Source: Gammaproteobacteria bacterium Gsub (GTDB lineage Bacteria; Pseudomonadota; Gammaproteobacteria; PS1; Pseudothioglobaceae). Taken from it: a stretch of 64,000 bases of DNA. Under the pieces are notes generated by a model. It was not told where the DNA came from, made no database searches, and saw only the letters and a program-made list of their open reading frames with translations. Position 1 is the first letter of the stretch. Each line of letters begins with the position of its first letter. The position numbers and the translations under genes are program-made. The DNA lies in assembly GCA_002007405.1 (NCBI GenBank), contig JYIN01000003.1, positions 1-64,000 on the forward strand, given 5' to 3'. This document shows, in pieces, positions 57,058-64,000 of this stretch.

Positions 57058-59157
57058 TTATACGCGGGAGACGGAGTGGACAAATTCTAAGCTTTTTATG
57101 GCATATAAAACTTCGTCAAGTTTAGTAACATTAGCCATACTAATCACTAAATTGAGCGCCTTCATTGCATGGTCTTTTTCTTCTACTTCCAAATGCTCAA
57201 TATTGATACCAAGTTTGGCGATGATATTAGCAATTGACGCCAGCATGCCACGGCGGTTTTCTACCTGCACTTTAATCAATACTTCAAATTCTTCATCTTC
57301 ATCGGCTTGCCAATCAATCTCTAACCATTGCTCGTTCTTTTGCTTGGCGTGGGTTAAATTACCACAATCAAACCGATGTATCACCAGCCCTTTATTGGTG
57401 GTTAATATGCCAGCTACTTTGTCGCCCGGAATTGGGTAACAACAATGTGCCACATTAATTGCCCGCCCCCGTGTTTGCTTAATATTGATGCTTTTAATCA
57501 GGTTCATATTACCCTTTGAGACAAGCTTGTTTAGCACCACCGATACCAATACCTCTGAGAGCCCAATTTTCATATACAATTCTGCTTTAGAGTCACACTT
57601 TAAATCTTGCAAACATGTTTGCCATTTATCTTCATCAATGGTTGTGCTATTGTTTTGATAATTCAGAGCGTTATTAAGTAAATATTCCCCTAATTGGATG
57701 AGTTCTGAGGTTGATTCTTGTTTTAATTTGCTCTTAATAGAAGATTTTGCCTTAGCAGTAACTGCAATTTGTAACCACGAAGGATGTGGCTTTGCCTTTT
57801 TATCAGTGATAATTTCAATCGTTTGACCAGAGATAAGCTCAGTTGAAATTTCAACCATGATTTGATCAACTTTAGCCTTTAAAGTCTGATTACCAATATT
57901 GGTATGAATGGCATAAGCAAAATCAAGTACCGTTGATTTATAAGGCAACTGAATAATATCACCTTGAGGGGTAAATACAAAAACTTCTGAGGGGAATAAA
58001 TCAGTCTTAGTTTCTTCTAAAAACTCTACTGAAGTGCCTGAATTTTTTTGAATATCAAGCAGAGATCCCAGCCAATTACTAGCCAATTCTTTGGTATTGG
58101 TAACATCACTTTTATAATGCCAATGTGCTGCAATGCCGTATTCGGATATAAAGTGCATATCGGTGGAGCGAATTTGCACTTCAATAAAAATCTTATTAGG
58201 ACCAAACAATACAGTATGCAACGACTGATAGCCATTTGATTTTGGCAATGCTACATAATCTTTAAATTTACCCGGCAGAGGTTTATATAAATTATGTACC
58301 ACGCCCAGTGCCTGATAACATTGTGCCACATCATCAACAATCACTCTAAACGCATACATATCTAATACTTGTGAAAATTTTAATTGTTTAAGTTTCATTT
58401 TTTTATAAATACTATAAGGTTGCTTTCTGCGACCTGTAATATCTGCTTTGTGTAAGTCTTCTTGCGTCAGCCGATTTTTAATTTCGCCTTGAATATGTTT
58501 AATAACTTTCCTACGATTGCCACATTGTTTGTTGATTTGGCGCATCAAAACCTTATAACGATAGGGGTAAATAATTTCAAAACATAAATTATCCAGCTCT
58601 ATCCTAATACTATTAAGACCCAAACGCCTAGCGATTGGTGCATGAATTTCAGTGGTTTCTTTGGCAATTCTAAGTTGTTTTTCTCGACTTATTGATTTTA
58701 AGGTGCGCATATTATGCAAGCGGTCAGCTAGCTTAATCATCATAACTCGCATATCGGTACTCATGGCGAGAAATAATTTTCTAAAATTTTGTGCTTGTTG
58801 ATCGGTTGTTGAATGAAATGCCAACCCAGTCAATTTTGATACGCCTTGAACAATATGTGCCACTTCTTCGCCAAAACCTTTTACAATGTCATCTTGAGTC
58901 AAGCCTGTGTCTTCAATACAATCGTGCAATAATGCTGCGGCAATGCAATAATAATCTAACTTTAACTCAGCTAAAATCATTGCTACATTTATCGGATGAA
59001 AAACATAAGCTTCGCCTGAGTGCCGATATTGCCCATCATGGGCAGTGGCAGCAACAATATAGGCTCGATAGATATTTTCAATCTGTTTTTTAGGCATGTA
59101 GGCATCCAACACCTTGCACAGATCGCTAATTAAGACTCGTTTTTCAAGCAAAGACAT
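57058..59157 (-). CDS. spoT: Bifunctional (p)ppGpp synthetase / hydrolase
   Basis: 699 residues from the ATG at 59157. The HD hydrolase domain is intact (HSGEAYVFHPINVAMIL; AALLHDCIEDTGLTQDDI; LADRLHNMRTLKS), and the synthetase domain has RKQPYSIYKKMKLKQLKFSQ, YRVIVDD-type VDMYAFRVIVDD and YQSLHTVLFG. TGS (SEVFVFTPQGDIIQLP), zinc-finger-like (AHCCYPIPGDKVAGI) and ACT domains follow. Preserved HDxxED identifies SpoT rather than RelA, whose hydrolase is dead. rpoZ and gmk are not adjacent. It is the first gene of a minus-strand group with iscX and tolB. Confidence 0.94.
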   Translation of the reverse strand: MSLLEKRVLISDLCKVLDAYMPKKQIENIYRAYIVAATAHDGQYRHSGEAYVFHPINVAMILAELKLDYYCIAAALLHDCIEDTGLTQDDIVKGFGEEVAHIVQGVSKLTGLAFHSTTDQQAQNFRKLFLAMSTDMRVMMIKLADRLHNMRTLKSISREKQLRIAKETTEIHAPIARRLGLNSIRIELDNLCFEIIYPYRYKVLMRQINKQCGNRRKVIKHIQGEIKNRLTQEDLHKADITGRRKQPYSIYKKMKLKQLKFSQVLDMYAFRVIVDDVAQCYQALGVVHNLYKPLPGKFKDYVALPKSNGYQSLHTVLFGPNKIFIEVQIRSTDMHFISEYGIAAHWHYKSDVTNTKELASNWLGSLLDIQKNSGTSVEFLEETKTDLFPSEVFVFTPQGDIIQLPYKSTVLDFAYAIHTNIGNQTLKAKVDQIMVEISTELISGQTIEIITDKKAKPHPSWLQIAVTAKAKSSIKSKLKQESTSELIQLGEYLLNNALNYQNNSTTIDEDKWQTCLQDLKCDSKAELYMKIGLSEVLVSVVLNKLVSKGNMNLIKSINIKQTRGRAINVAHCCYPIPGDKVAGILTTNKGLVIHRFDCGNLTHAKQKNEQWLEIDWQADEDEEFEVLIKVQVENRRGMLASIANIIAKLGINIEHLEVEEKDHAMKALNLVISMANVTKLDEVLYAIKSLEFVHSVSRV

Positions 59158-59291
59158 TTTAAGAAAACTAAATGCTGTGCTGGTAGAACGCCCAGCCACA
59201 TTTTAGGGTTAAATTAAGCACAAATCTCCATCATTATAATACAACCACACCAGTATAATGCTGAGTAATCTATACAAACCTATATACAATT

Positions 59292-60089
59292 ATGAACAAT
59301 CATCAAAACAACGCCCTACTTGACAAAAATATTACCAAACTCATTTTAACATTGTCTCTATTGCTAGGCGGGTGTTTTGGAAAAGAGGAAACTAAACGCG
59401 AAGCCATTACTAAGGGTTGGTCGCCGAAAATTTTTTTTGAACAAGCCAAATCAGAAACCTCAACTGGATCAATAGAAAAAGGCATTGAACTCTACGAACA
59501 ATTACAAGCCGCCTACCCTGGGTCTAAGTACGCTTTACAGGCAAAATTAGAGGTCGCTTACGCACTGTATAAAGATGAAGAATACGACCAAGCCATTGAT
59601 AATTTAAATAACTATATTAGACGCTACCCCGATCATTTTTCAACGCCGTATGCTTATTACCTACGCGGGATTATCTCAGAAGATAAATCTCGCTCAATCT
59701 TAGACGAATACATCACTGATAGTGCTCAACGTGATGTTAAATCAGTACGCGATGCCTTTAATTACTACTTGACATTAATTGAAAAATTCCCTAAAAGTGA
59801 ATATTCCGAAGAGGCCAAATCACGCCTAATTGAAATTAGAAATGTGCTCGCAAGACATGAATTGTTTGTGGCAATTTTCTACACCAAAAGAGGGGCTAAT
59901 ATCGCGGCAATAAACCGTGCTAAATTTATCATCGAAAAATATCCAAATACACCGTCTGTGCCAGCCGCACTACATTTGATGGCACATAACTATGATGTTA
60001 TTGACGCCAATATTCTATCAAAAGATGCTCGTCGCGTATTGAAAAAAAGCTACCCTTTATACGAGCCACATTATTCCTTAGACAATTAA
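59292..60089 (+). CDS. bamD: Outer membrane assembly lipoprotein BamD
   Basis: 265 residues. The signal peptide (KLILTLSLLLGGCFG) has lipobox LGGC. Five tetratricopeptide-like repeats follow (WSPKIFFEQAKSETSTGSIE; GIELYEQLQAAYPGSKYALQ; YDQAIDNLNNYIRRYPDHFS). The conserved RGIISEDKSRSILDEYITD and RHELFVAIFYTKRGANIAAI are specific to BamD (ComL). It works with BamA to insert barrel proteins such as the BtuB and DUF1302 proteins of this window. Its n-region is long (about 16 residues). Confidence 0.93.
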   Translation: MNNHQNNALLDKNITKLILTLSLLLGGCFGKEETKREAITKGWSPKIFFEQAKSETSTGSIEKGIELYEQLQAAYPGSKYALQAKLEVAYALYKDEEYDQAIDNLNNYIRRYPDHFSTPYAYYLRGIISEDKSRSILDEYITDSAQRDVKSVRDAFNYYLTLIEKFPKSEYSEEAKSRLIEIRNVLARHELFVAIFYTKRGANIAAINRAKFIIEKYPNTPSVPAALHLMAHNYDVIDANILSKDARRVLKKSYPLYEPHYSLDN

Positions 60090-60104
60090 ACTTGCCTCGT
60101 CTTA

Positions 60105-61259
60105 ATGAACACTAATGAGCGTTTTTTTGCACTTAAAATCTCATCAATTATGGCAATTCGAATGTTTGGGTTGTTTATGATTTTTCCACTGTTTTCAGTT
60201 TATGCCTTTCAATATACCAATACTACACCTTATTTAATCGGACTTGCCATCGGTATCTATGGACTTACTCAAGCATTATTACAAATCCCATTTGCCTATT
60301 TATCTGACCAAATTGGACGCAAGCCAATTCTGATTATTGGGCTTATTATTTTTTTTATTGGCAGTGTAGTGGCTGCCAATGCAACCGACATTACTCATGT
60401 AATAATGGGTAGAGCCTTGCAAGGTGGGGGCGCTATTTCTGCGGTTTTAATGGCGTTTTTGGCAGATTTTGTCTCCCCCCAACAGCGTGCCAAAGCCAAT
60501 GCTTTTGTAGGAATGCAAATCGGTATGGCGTTTATGTTGTCGCTATTAATGGGACCATTTATTGCTGTTAATCTGGGTATATCTGGGCTGTTTTGGGTAA
60601 TCGCTGGGCTGGCTATTATAGCGTTGGCAATTGTCATTACTTTGCCCCATATTAAACCCCAGATTCAATATAAAATCTGCGTTGTCAATATCAAACAGGT
60701 ATTAACTGCCAACCTATTGAGGTTGAATTTTAGTATCTTTACACTGCATTTGATTCTAACTTGCGCTTTTATTATCATACCTGTATTGTTGGTTGAAAAT
60801 AATATTATTGCAATTGACTTAAAAGACAACTGGAAGTTATATTTTCCAGTGATATTGCTGTCTTTTGTCGGCATGCTACCGATAATTATCTTAGCAGAAA
60901 AATATCACAAAACTAAACCCATGTTGCTTATAGCAATTTCAATCTTAATAATCAGCCAAATCCTGTTTTACCAAACGCTACTAAACTACACAACTTTTTT
61001 TATTCTACTGACTTTATTTTTCATTGCATTTAATGCTTTGGAGGCTATGCTACCTGCTTTAGTTTCCAAAACTGCCAACACTGAGAAACGCGGTTTGGCA
61101 ATGGGCTTTTATTCCACTGCACAATTTTTAGGAGCATTTGTTGGTGGCATTTTTGGCGGGTGGATTTACAACACACATGGTTTAAATAGTGTATTCTTAT
61201 TCACTGCATTTGTAACAATAATTTGGTGGTTGATTATGCTACTATCGTACAATAAATAA
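60105..61259 (+). CDS. MFS transporter, YajR-like
   Basis: 384 residues with 12 membrane segments. RMFGLFMIFPLFSVYAFQY at the start, the loop 2-3 motif YLSDQIGRKPILIIGL and GRALQGGGAISAVLMAFLAD are drug:proton antiporter features. Full YajR has a C-terminal cytoplasmic domain, which is missing here. It lies 19 bases before ssb; an MFS gene next to ssb is common in gammaproteobacteria, often with uvrA. The substrate is unknown. Confidence 0.85.
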   Translation: MNTNERFFALKISSIMAIRMFGLFMIFPLFSVYAFQYTNTTPYLIGLAIGIYGLTQALLQIPFAYLSDQIGRKPILIIGLIIFFIGSVVAANATDITHVIMGRALQGGGAISAVLMAFLADFVSPQQRAKANAFVGMQIGMAFMLSLLMGPFIAVNLGISGLFWVIAGLAIIALAIVITLPHIKPQIQYKICVVNIKQVLTANLLRLNFSIFTLHLILTCAFIIIPVLLVENNIIAIDLKDNWKLYFPVILLSFVGMLPIIILAEKYHKTKPMLLIAISILIISQILFYQTLLNYTTFFILLTLFFIAFNALEAMLPALVSKTANTEKRGLAMGFYSTAQFLGAFVGGIFGGWIYNTHGLNSVFLFTAFVTIIWWLIMLLSYNK

Positions 61260-61277
61260 AATCAGGAGGATAGAAAA

Positions 61278-61739
61278 ATGGCGGGAATAAATAAAGTAAT
61301 TTTGGTGGGTAATTTAGGTGCTGATGTAGAATTAAAATACACAAATGAAGGTAAAGCAGTTACATCATTATCAATAGCAACAAGTGAGAGTTGGAAAGAC
61401 AAAGCCACGGGTGAAAAAGTTGAAAAAACCGAGTGGCATCGGGTTAGCATTTTTGGCAAACTTGCAGAAATCGCAGGGCAATATCTACACAAAGGCTCTA
61501 AAGTTTATGTTGAGGGGCAGTTAAGAACTAGAAAATGGCAGGACAAAAATAATCAAGATAGATACACTACTGAGGTGATTGTTAGTGGTTTTAACAGCAC
61601 ACTACAGATGCTTGATCGCTTTGATAGCAATGCCCAAAAACCAACTGAACAAACACAACCTAAACAACCAGCAGAAGAAACCACCGACCCAATTGACCCA
61701 GTTGATAATTCAGACTTTGATGATGATATTCCGTTTTAA
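61278..61739 (+). CDS. ssb: Single-stranded DNA-binding protein
   Basis: 153 residues. The OB fold covers residues 1-112 ([60 protein letters not shown]), followed by a Gln/Pro/Thr-rich linker and the acidic tip DFDDDIPF that recruits repair enzymes. AGGAGG lies 8 bases before the ATG. Confidence 0.97.
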   Translation: MAGINKVILVGNLGADVELKYTNEGKAVTSLSIATSESWKDKATGEKVEKTEWHRVSIFGKLAEIAGQYLHKGSKVYVEGQLRTRKWQDKNNQDRYTTEVIVSGFNSTLQMLDRFDSNAQKPTEQTQPKQPAEETTDPIDPVDNSDFDDDIPF

Positions 61740-61754
61740 AAAAAAAATCACATT

Positions 61755-62159
61755 TTACGGTCTTTTTGTATCCCAATAATTAGCTTGATTAGCAATCACC
61801 CAACGCACCCCGCCCCTTGGATTTTCAACATCACCTTTGTATCTGGGAATAAGATGCACATGTAAATGTTTGATACTCTGCCCGGCCGCTTCGCCATTAT
61901 TGATGCCAATGTTATATCCATCTGGATAAAATTCCCTATCAAGCACTAGCTTAGCCTTTTGAATTGCTTCGGCAATCGCATTTTGCTCTGCTTTGCTAAT
62001 CTCAAAATAAGTGGCGACATGTCTTTTGGGAATAATCAAAGCATGTCCAGGAGAAGCTGGGTAAGAGTCTAAAAAAGTAATGCTTAAATCACATTCGTTA
62101 ATAATGCGCTCTTCGTGCAATTTGCAAAATGGACATTTTTTATCCATTTTTTTATCCAC
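61755..62159 (-). CDS. HIT family hydrolase
   Basis: 134 residues (130 if the second Met is used; MDKKMDKK is a short duplication). CPFCKLHEERIINECD is the zinc-binding start, YPASPGHALIIPKRHVATYF follows, and the histidine triad is HLHVHLIPR near residue 100. HIT proteins of this type cleave dinucleoside polyphosphates or nucleotide conjugates. It converges with ssb, 15 bases apart. Confidence 0.92.
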   Translation of the reverse strand: MDKKMDKKCPFCKLHEERIINECDLSITFLDSYPASPGHALIIPKRHVATYFEISKAEQNAIAEAIQKAKLVLDREFYPDGYNIGINNGEAAGQSIKHLHVHLIPRYKGDVENPRGGVRWVIANQANYWDTKRP

Positions 62160-62172
62160 TTTTCTGCTGATA

Positions 62173-62213
62173 AGAGACCTTTGTATGATTATTTATAATC
62201 ATGTAAAGGCCTT
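62173..62213. repeat. Diverged copy of the palindromic repeat
   Basis: AGAGACCTTTGTATGATTAT and the facing ATAATCATGTAAAGGCCT form an imperfect hairpin with G-U pairs and a two-base loop. The arms match those at 43401-43430, but the centre is longer. It lies just before the start of the HIT gene. Confidence 0.6.
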
Positions 62214-62215
62214 TA

Positions 62216-62247
62216 ATAAAAAAGCCAGTTTTATACTGGCTTTTTTA
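62216..62247 (-). terminator. Terminator of the sulfur globule protein gene
   Basis: AGCCAGT at 62223-62229 pairs with ACTGGCT at 62235-62241, flanked by an A run and a T run, so it can act in both directions. The minus-strand sulfur globule gene ends 19 bases away at 62266; the plus strand has no gene running into it. Confidence 0.85.
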
Positions 62248-62265
62248 TTAGTATCAAATCTGTCA

Positions 62266-62673
62266 TTATTTAGTATTTATTTGCTTGGAATCTGATTTTA
62301 CAGGCACTGGTACTGGACGATTGTAGCCATAATTACTCCAAGGCATATTCGACATATGACCAAAATCAGCATAAGGATTACGATTGTAGCCGTAACCACC
62401 CCAAGGCATATGACCATGGTGGCGACGATTGTAGTTTCTATATGGACCATAGCCATAGCCATATCTATTGTATCCATCATTGTCAAACTCATCTATCATA
62501 TTATCCATCTCTTGTGCATACCAATTTGGATCCCAATAATCATAAGGATTAAAACCAAAAATACCATTATCCTGATAATAACCATAGCCACTATTCCAAG
62601 GCGCATTATTGTTCCAAAAAGCATTGACACCCAAACTTACAGTAAATGCTACTATTACTAAGATTTTTTTCAT
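62266..62673 (-). CDS. Sulfur globule protein
   Basis: 135 residues from the ATG at 62673, which has GAGGTG seven bases upstream and opens a signal peptide (MKKILVIVAFTVSLGVNA). The mature protein is very rich in Gly, Tyr, Asn, Pro, Met and Trp: NNNAPWNSGYGYYQDNGIFG, RYGYGYGPYRNYNRR and two repeats of the MPWGGYGYNR / MPWSNYGYNR type. This low-complexity aromatic-glycine plan is that of the sulfur globule proteins of purple sulfur bacteria (CV1/CV2/CV3), which coat stored elemental sulfur in the periplasm. It has its own terminator. The best marker in this window for a sulfur-oxidising life. Confidence 0.85.
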   Translation of the reverse strand: MKKILVIVAFTVSLGVNAFWNNNAPWNSGYGYYQDNGIFGFNPYDYWDPNWYAQEMDNMIDEFDNDGYNRYGYGYGPYRNYNRRHHGHMPWGGYGYNRNPYADFGHMSNMPWSNYGYNRPVPVPVKSDSKQINTK

Positions 62674-62703
62674 TTTTTTCACCTCATTATCATTAATCAA
62701 CAT

Positions 62704-62938
62704 AAGAAACAGTCATTATAACCTAAACTTATATAAAAGCAAGGTTTTGTACCCACCCACAATACATTACACTTTTTTCTATATTTTTTCTCATTCATTT
62801 TTAATCAGTATTTGCCCAAATGAACATGCGCTCTTTTAGGGTCGGTATGCCAATGATAATCACTCTTTTTATTTTTAAAATTTAAAATTAAGGTGGGGTA
62901 TAAGTGTGAATTAAATGCAAGTTATTGATATTATTCGC
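62704..62938. other. Intergenic region between divergent genes
   Basis: About 235 AT-rich bases upstream of both the sulfur globule gene (minus strand) and the structured leader (plus strand). No frame is convincing. T-rich stretches occur at 62760-62800 and 62860-62885. Promoters for both directions must lie here, but only the right-hand -10 box is clear. Confidence 0.45.
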
Positions 62939-62944
62939 TATAAT
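62939..62944 (+). promoter_or_regulatory. -10 box upstream of the structured leader
   Basis: A perfect TATAAT at 62939-62944. The -35 region is poor (TGCAAG at 62917-62922, spacing 16), so an activator may be needed. Transcription would begin near 62951, exactly where the structured leader begins. Confidence 0.5.
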
Positions 62945-62950
62945 TTACCT

Positions 62951-63052
62951 ATTTGTTCCACAAAGCTAAGAAAACCTAGCTTGTGAGCTCAAGCATTAGA
63001 TGGCAAAAACCCTCTCCATCTTTGTGTTGTTTTTAAATAGAGGGGCTGGAGA
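62951..63052 (+). ncRNA. Candidate structured 5' leader (cis-regulatory RNA), no known family
   Basis: Several helices nest in about 70 bases: a closing stem CACAAAG (62959-62965) with CTTTGTG (63020-63026); AGCTA (62964-62968) with TAGCT (62977-62981); CTTG with CAAG (62980-62993); and AGATGG (62998-63003) with CCATCT (63016-63021). Some share bases at their edges, so they may be alternatives. The last hairpin loop has CCCTCT (63010-63015), perfectly complementary to AGAGGG (63039-63044), 3 bases before the CTGGAG ribosome-binding site at 63046-63051. TCTCC overlapping the loop can also pair with GGAGA of that site. This suggests translational control. It does not match the riboswitch families whose core boxes I know. 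Confidence 0.5.
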
Positions 63053-63057
63053 AAAAA

Positions 63058-63408
63058 ATGAAAGCCACAATAACCAGTTGGGTAATATTATCTACATTAA
63101 TCTTAACAGGTTGTAATACAACATCATCAGAAGTACAACCAGAATATGTAAGTTCATTTAAATACAAAAATTCATCTTGTGTAGAATTAGAAAATGAGCT
63201 ACTTGTTATAGAGCAAAGAACAACAGAAGCGGTTAATGAAGTAGACTCTAAAGCCATCTCCCAAGATACAAAATTGGCTCTTGGTTGGCTATTTTTTCCT
63301 TCATATTTTATTATTGATGACAACCAACCAGAAGCAAAAAAACTAGCGAAAATCAAGGGTGAGTACAGCGCATTAAAGGAGGCTATGAGATCAAAACATT
63401 GTGGTTAA
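63058..63408 (+). CDS. Small lipoprotein of unknown function
   Basis: 116 residues. The signal peptide MKATITSWVILSTLILTGCN has lipobox LTGC at Cys19. The mature part has a helical, charged stretch (SSCVELENELLVIEQRTTEA), a hydrophobic segment LALGWLFFPSYFII that may insert in a membrane, and a basic-acidic helix (QPEAKKLAKIKGEYSALKEA). Cys41 and Cys115 might form a disulfide. Similar small lipoproteins with this central FFPSYF-like segment occur in proteobacteria but have no assigned role. GGAG lies 6 bases before the ATG and the upstream leader is structured. Confidence 0.75.
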   Translation: MKATITSWVILSTLILTGCNTTSSEVQPEYVSSFKYKNSSCVELENELLVIEQRTTEAVNEVDSKAISQDTKLALGWLFFPSYFIIDDNQPEAKKLAKIKGEYSALKEAMRSKHCG

Positions 63409-63519
63409 TAAAGTAAAACTACTTCTTGAGTAGCGCTAAAGAACATATAAATAACCACTTAAAATAACCATTAACAAAACGGCTACGCCATGTCTTGCCT
63501 GTGGTCAAGTTCAAGTATG
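63409..63519. other. Spacer between convergent lipoprotein and argS genes
   Basis: About 110 bases without a frame. No perfect terminator hairpin is seen. Confidence 0.4.
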
Positions 63520-64000
63520 CTACATTTTATCAGGTGCGCCCACACCTAATAAATTCAAGCCGTTTGAGAGTATTTGCTTGATAGCGATAATCAAAGACAG
63601 GCGCGCCTGCCTTAATATTTTGTCTTTCACTAAAAATTCACTGTTATTGTAATAACTGTGAAAATCGCCTGCTAAATCACGCAAATAATATGCTAGAGTA
63701 TGTGGCTCATAATTGCACGCAGCATTTTGTAATACATCTTGATAACGATTGAGTTGTTTAACTAAATCGCATTCATACTGATTCTTTAGTAGTGTTAAAT
63801 CCGCTGTATATGGTTTATGTATTTGAGCTTTTTCTAACACTGAAAAAATCCGTGCATGGGCATATTGGATATAAAACACAGGATTTTCATTACTTTTAGA
63901 CTTTGCCAAATCCAAATCAAAATCCATATGTTGTTCTGATTTTCTAAGCACATAAAAAAAACGCGCTGCATCAATACCAACCTCACGACACAATTCTTGC
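63520..64000 (-). CDS. argS: Arginyl-tRNA synthetase, C-terminal part (runs off the window)
   Basis: The last 160 residues of the class I enzyme; the frame is open to the window edge, so the start lies to the right. [40 protein letters not shown] and [14 protein letters not shown] are conserved in the region after the catalytic domain, and the end ([20 protein letters not shown]) belongs to the DALR anticodon-binding domain with its usual final VxxPxxM. The truncation is caused by the window limit only. Confidence 0.95.
   Translation of the reverse strand, partial: QELCREVGIDAARFFYVLRKSEQHMDFDLDLAKSKSNENPVFYIQYAHARIFSVLEKAQIHKPYTADLTLLKNQYECDLVKQLNRYQDVLQNAACNYEPHTLAYYLRDLAGDFHSYYNNSEFLVKDKILRQARLSLIIAIKQILSNGLNLLGVGAPDKM

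Noticed and set aside
62356-62661. Plus-strand frame opposite the sulfur globule protein
   Set aside because: Produced by the repetitive composition of the real gene on the minus strand (Ile/Thr/Met-rich shadow).

Overview
The window is an AT-rich chromosomal segment of a gammaproteobacterium. Gene content and protein style fit the SUP05 / 'Candidatus Thioglobus' group and its relatives among the thiotrophic symbionts of bivalves. This placement is inferred from the proteins and from a sulfur globule protein near the right end; no 16S gene is present. I see no phage, intact insertion sequence, CRISPR array or plasmid function. Most of the window is core metabolism in short operons, many with 1-14 base overlaps.

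Layout. 1-1.2 kb: end of a glycosyltransferase cluster. 1.5-3.2 kb: an odd tRNA (Glu-type body, UUU anticodon), rluD and pgeF. 3.5-5.4 kb: a LexA/S24-like protein without catalytic residues, mutM and a PuuD-like membrane protein. 5.8-10.3 kb: a LolA-like protein, a DUF1302 outer-membrane barrel and cfa. 10.4-13.7 kb: serC-serA-pheA. 13.7-16.9 kb: a cobalamin riboswitch followed by btuB, a BtuM-like vitamin B12 permease and cobO, a compact B12 scavenging unit. 16.9-20.9 kb: radA, glyA, tRNA-Pro, moeB/thiF, msrA. 21-29 kb: the thrS-infC-rpmI-rplT-pheS-pheT-ihfA translation operon, with a lipoprotein gene where pheM usually sits and infC starting at ATT. 29-32.3 kb: dusA-ftsA-lpxC, with no ftsZ between ftsA and lpxC. 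32.8-35.5 kb: MBL hydrolase-nadD-rsfS-rlmH-GST. 35.5-37.6 kb: arsC, a TlpA-like thioredoxin, epmB and a small acidic protein. 37.7-39.9 kb: a uvrD-type helicase broken by a frameshift. 39.9-43.4 kb: a five-gene operon with ampG, nagZ and a cytoplasmic YkuD enzyme, probably for peptidoglycan recycling. 43.4-47.6 kb: tRNA-Ile2, rpoD, prs, tRNA-Gln, ispE. 48.2-52.8 kb: an AlkB-like dioxygenase, ftsW-murG, an ABC-F protein. 52.9-59.2 kb: spoT, iscX, tolB-pal-cpoB, pabB. 59.3-64 kb: bamD, an MFS carrier, ssb, a HIT protein, the sulfur globule protein, a small lipoprotein behind a structured leader, and the 3' part of argS.

The points most worth following are the tRNA with a Glu-like body and a Lys anticodon, the structured leader before the 63 kb lipoprotein whose hairpin loop is complementary to the sequence next to its ribosome-binding site, the B12 unit, the split division gene cluster without ftsZ, and the cytoplasmic L,D-carboxypeptidase-like gene in the ampG-nagZ operon. 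Starts were moved from the longest open frame where the ribosome-binding site, family N-terminus or signal peptide argued for it.
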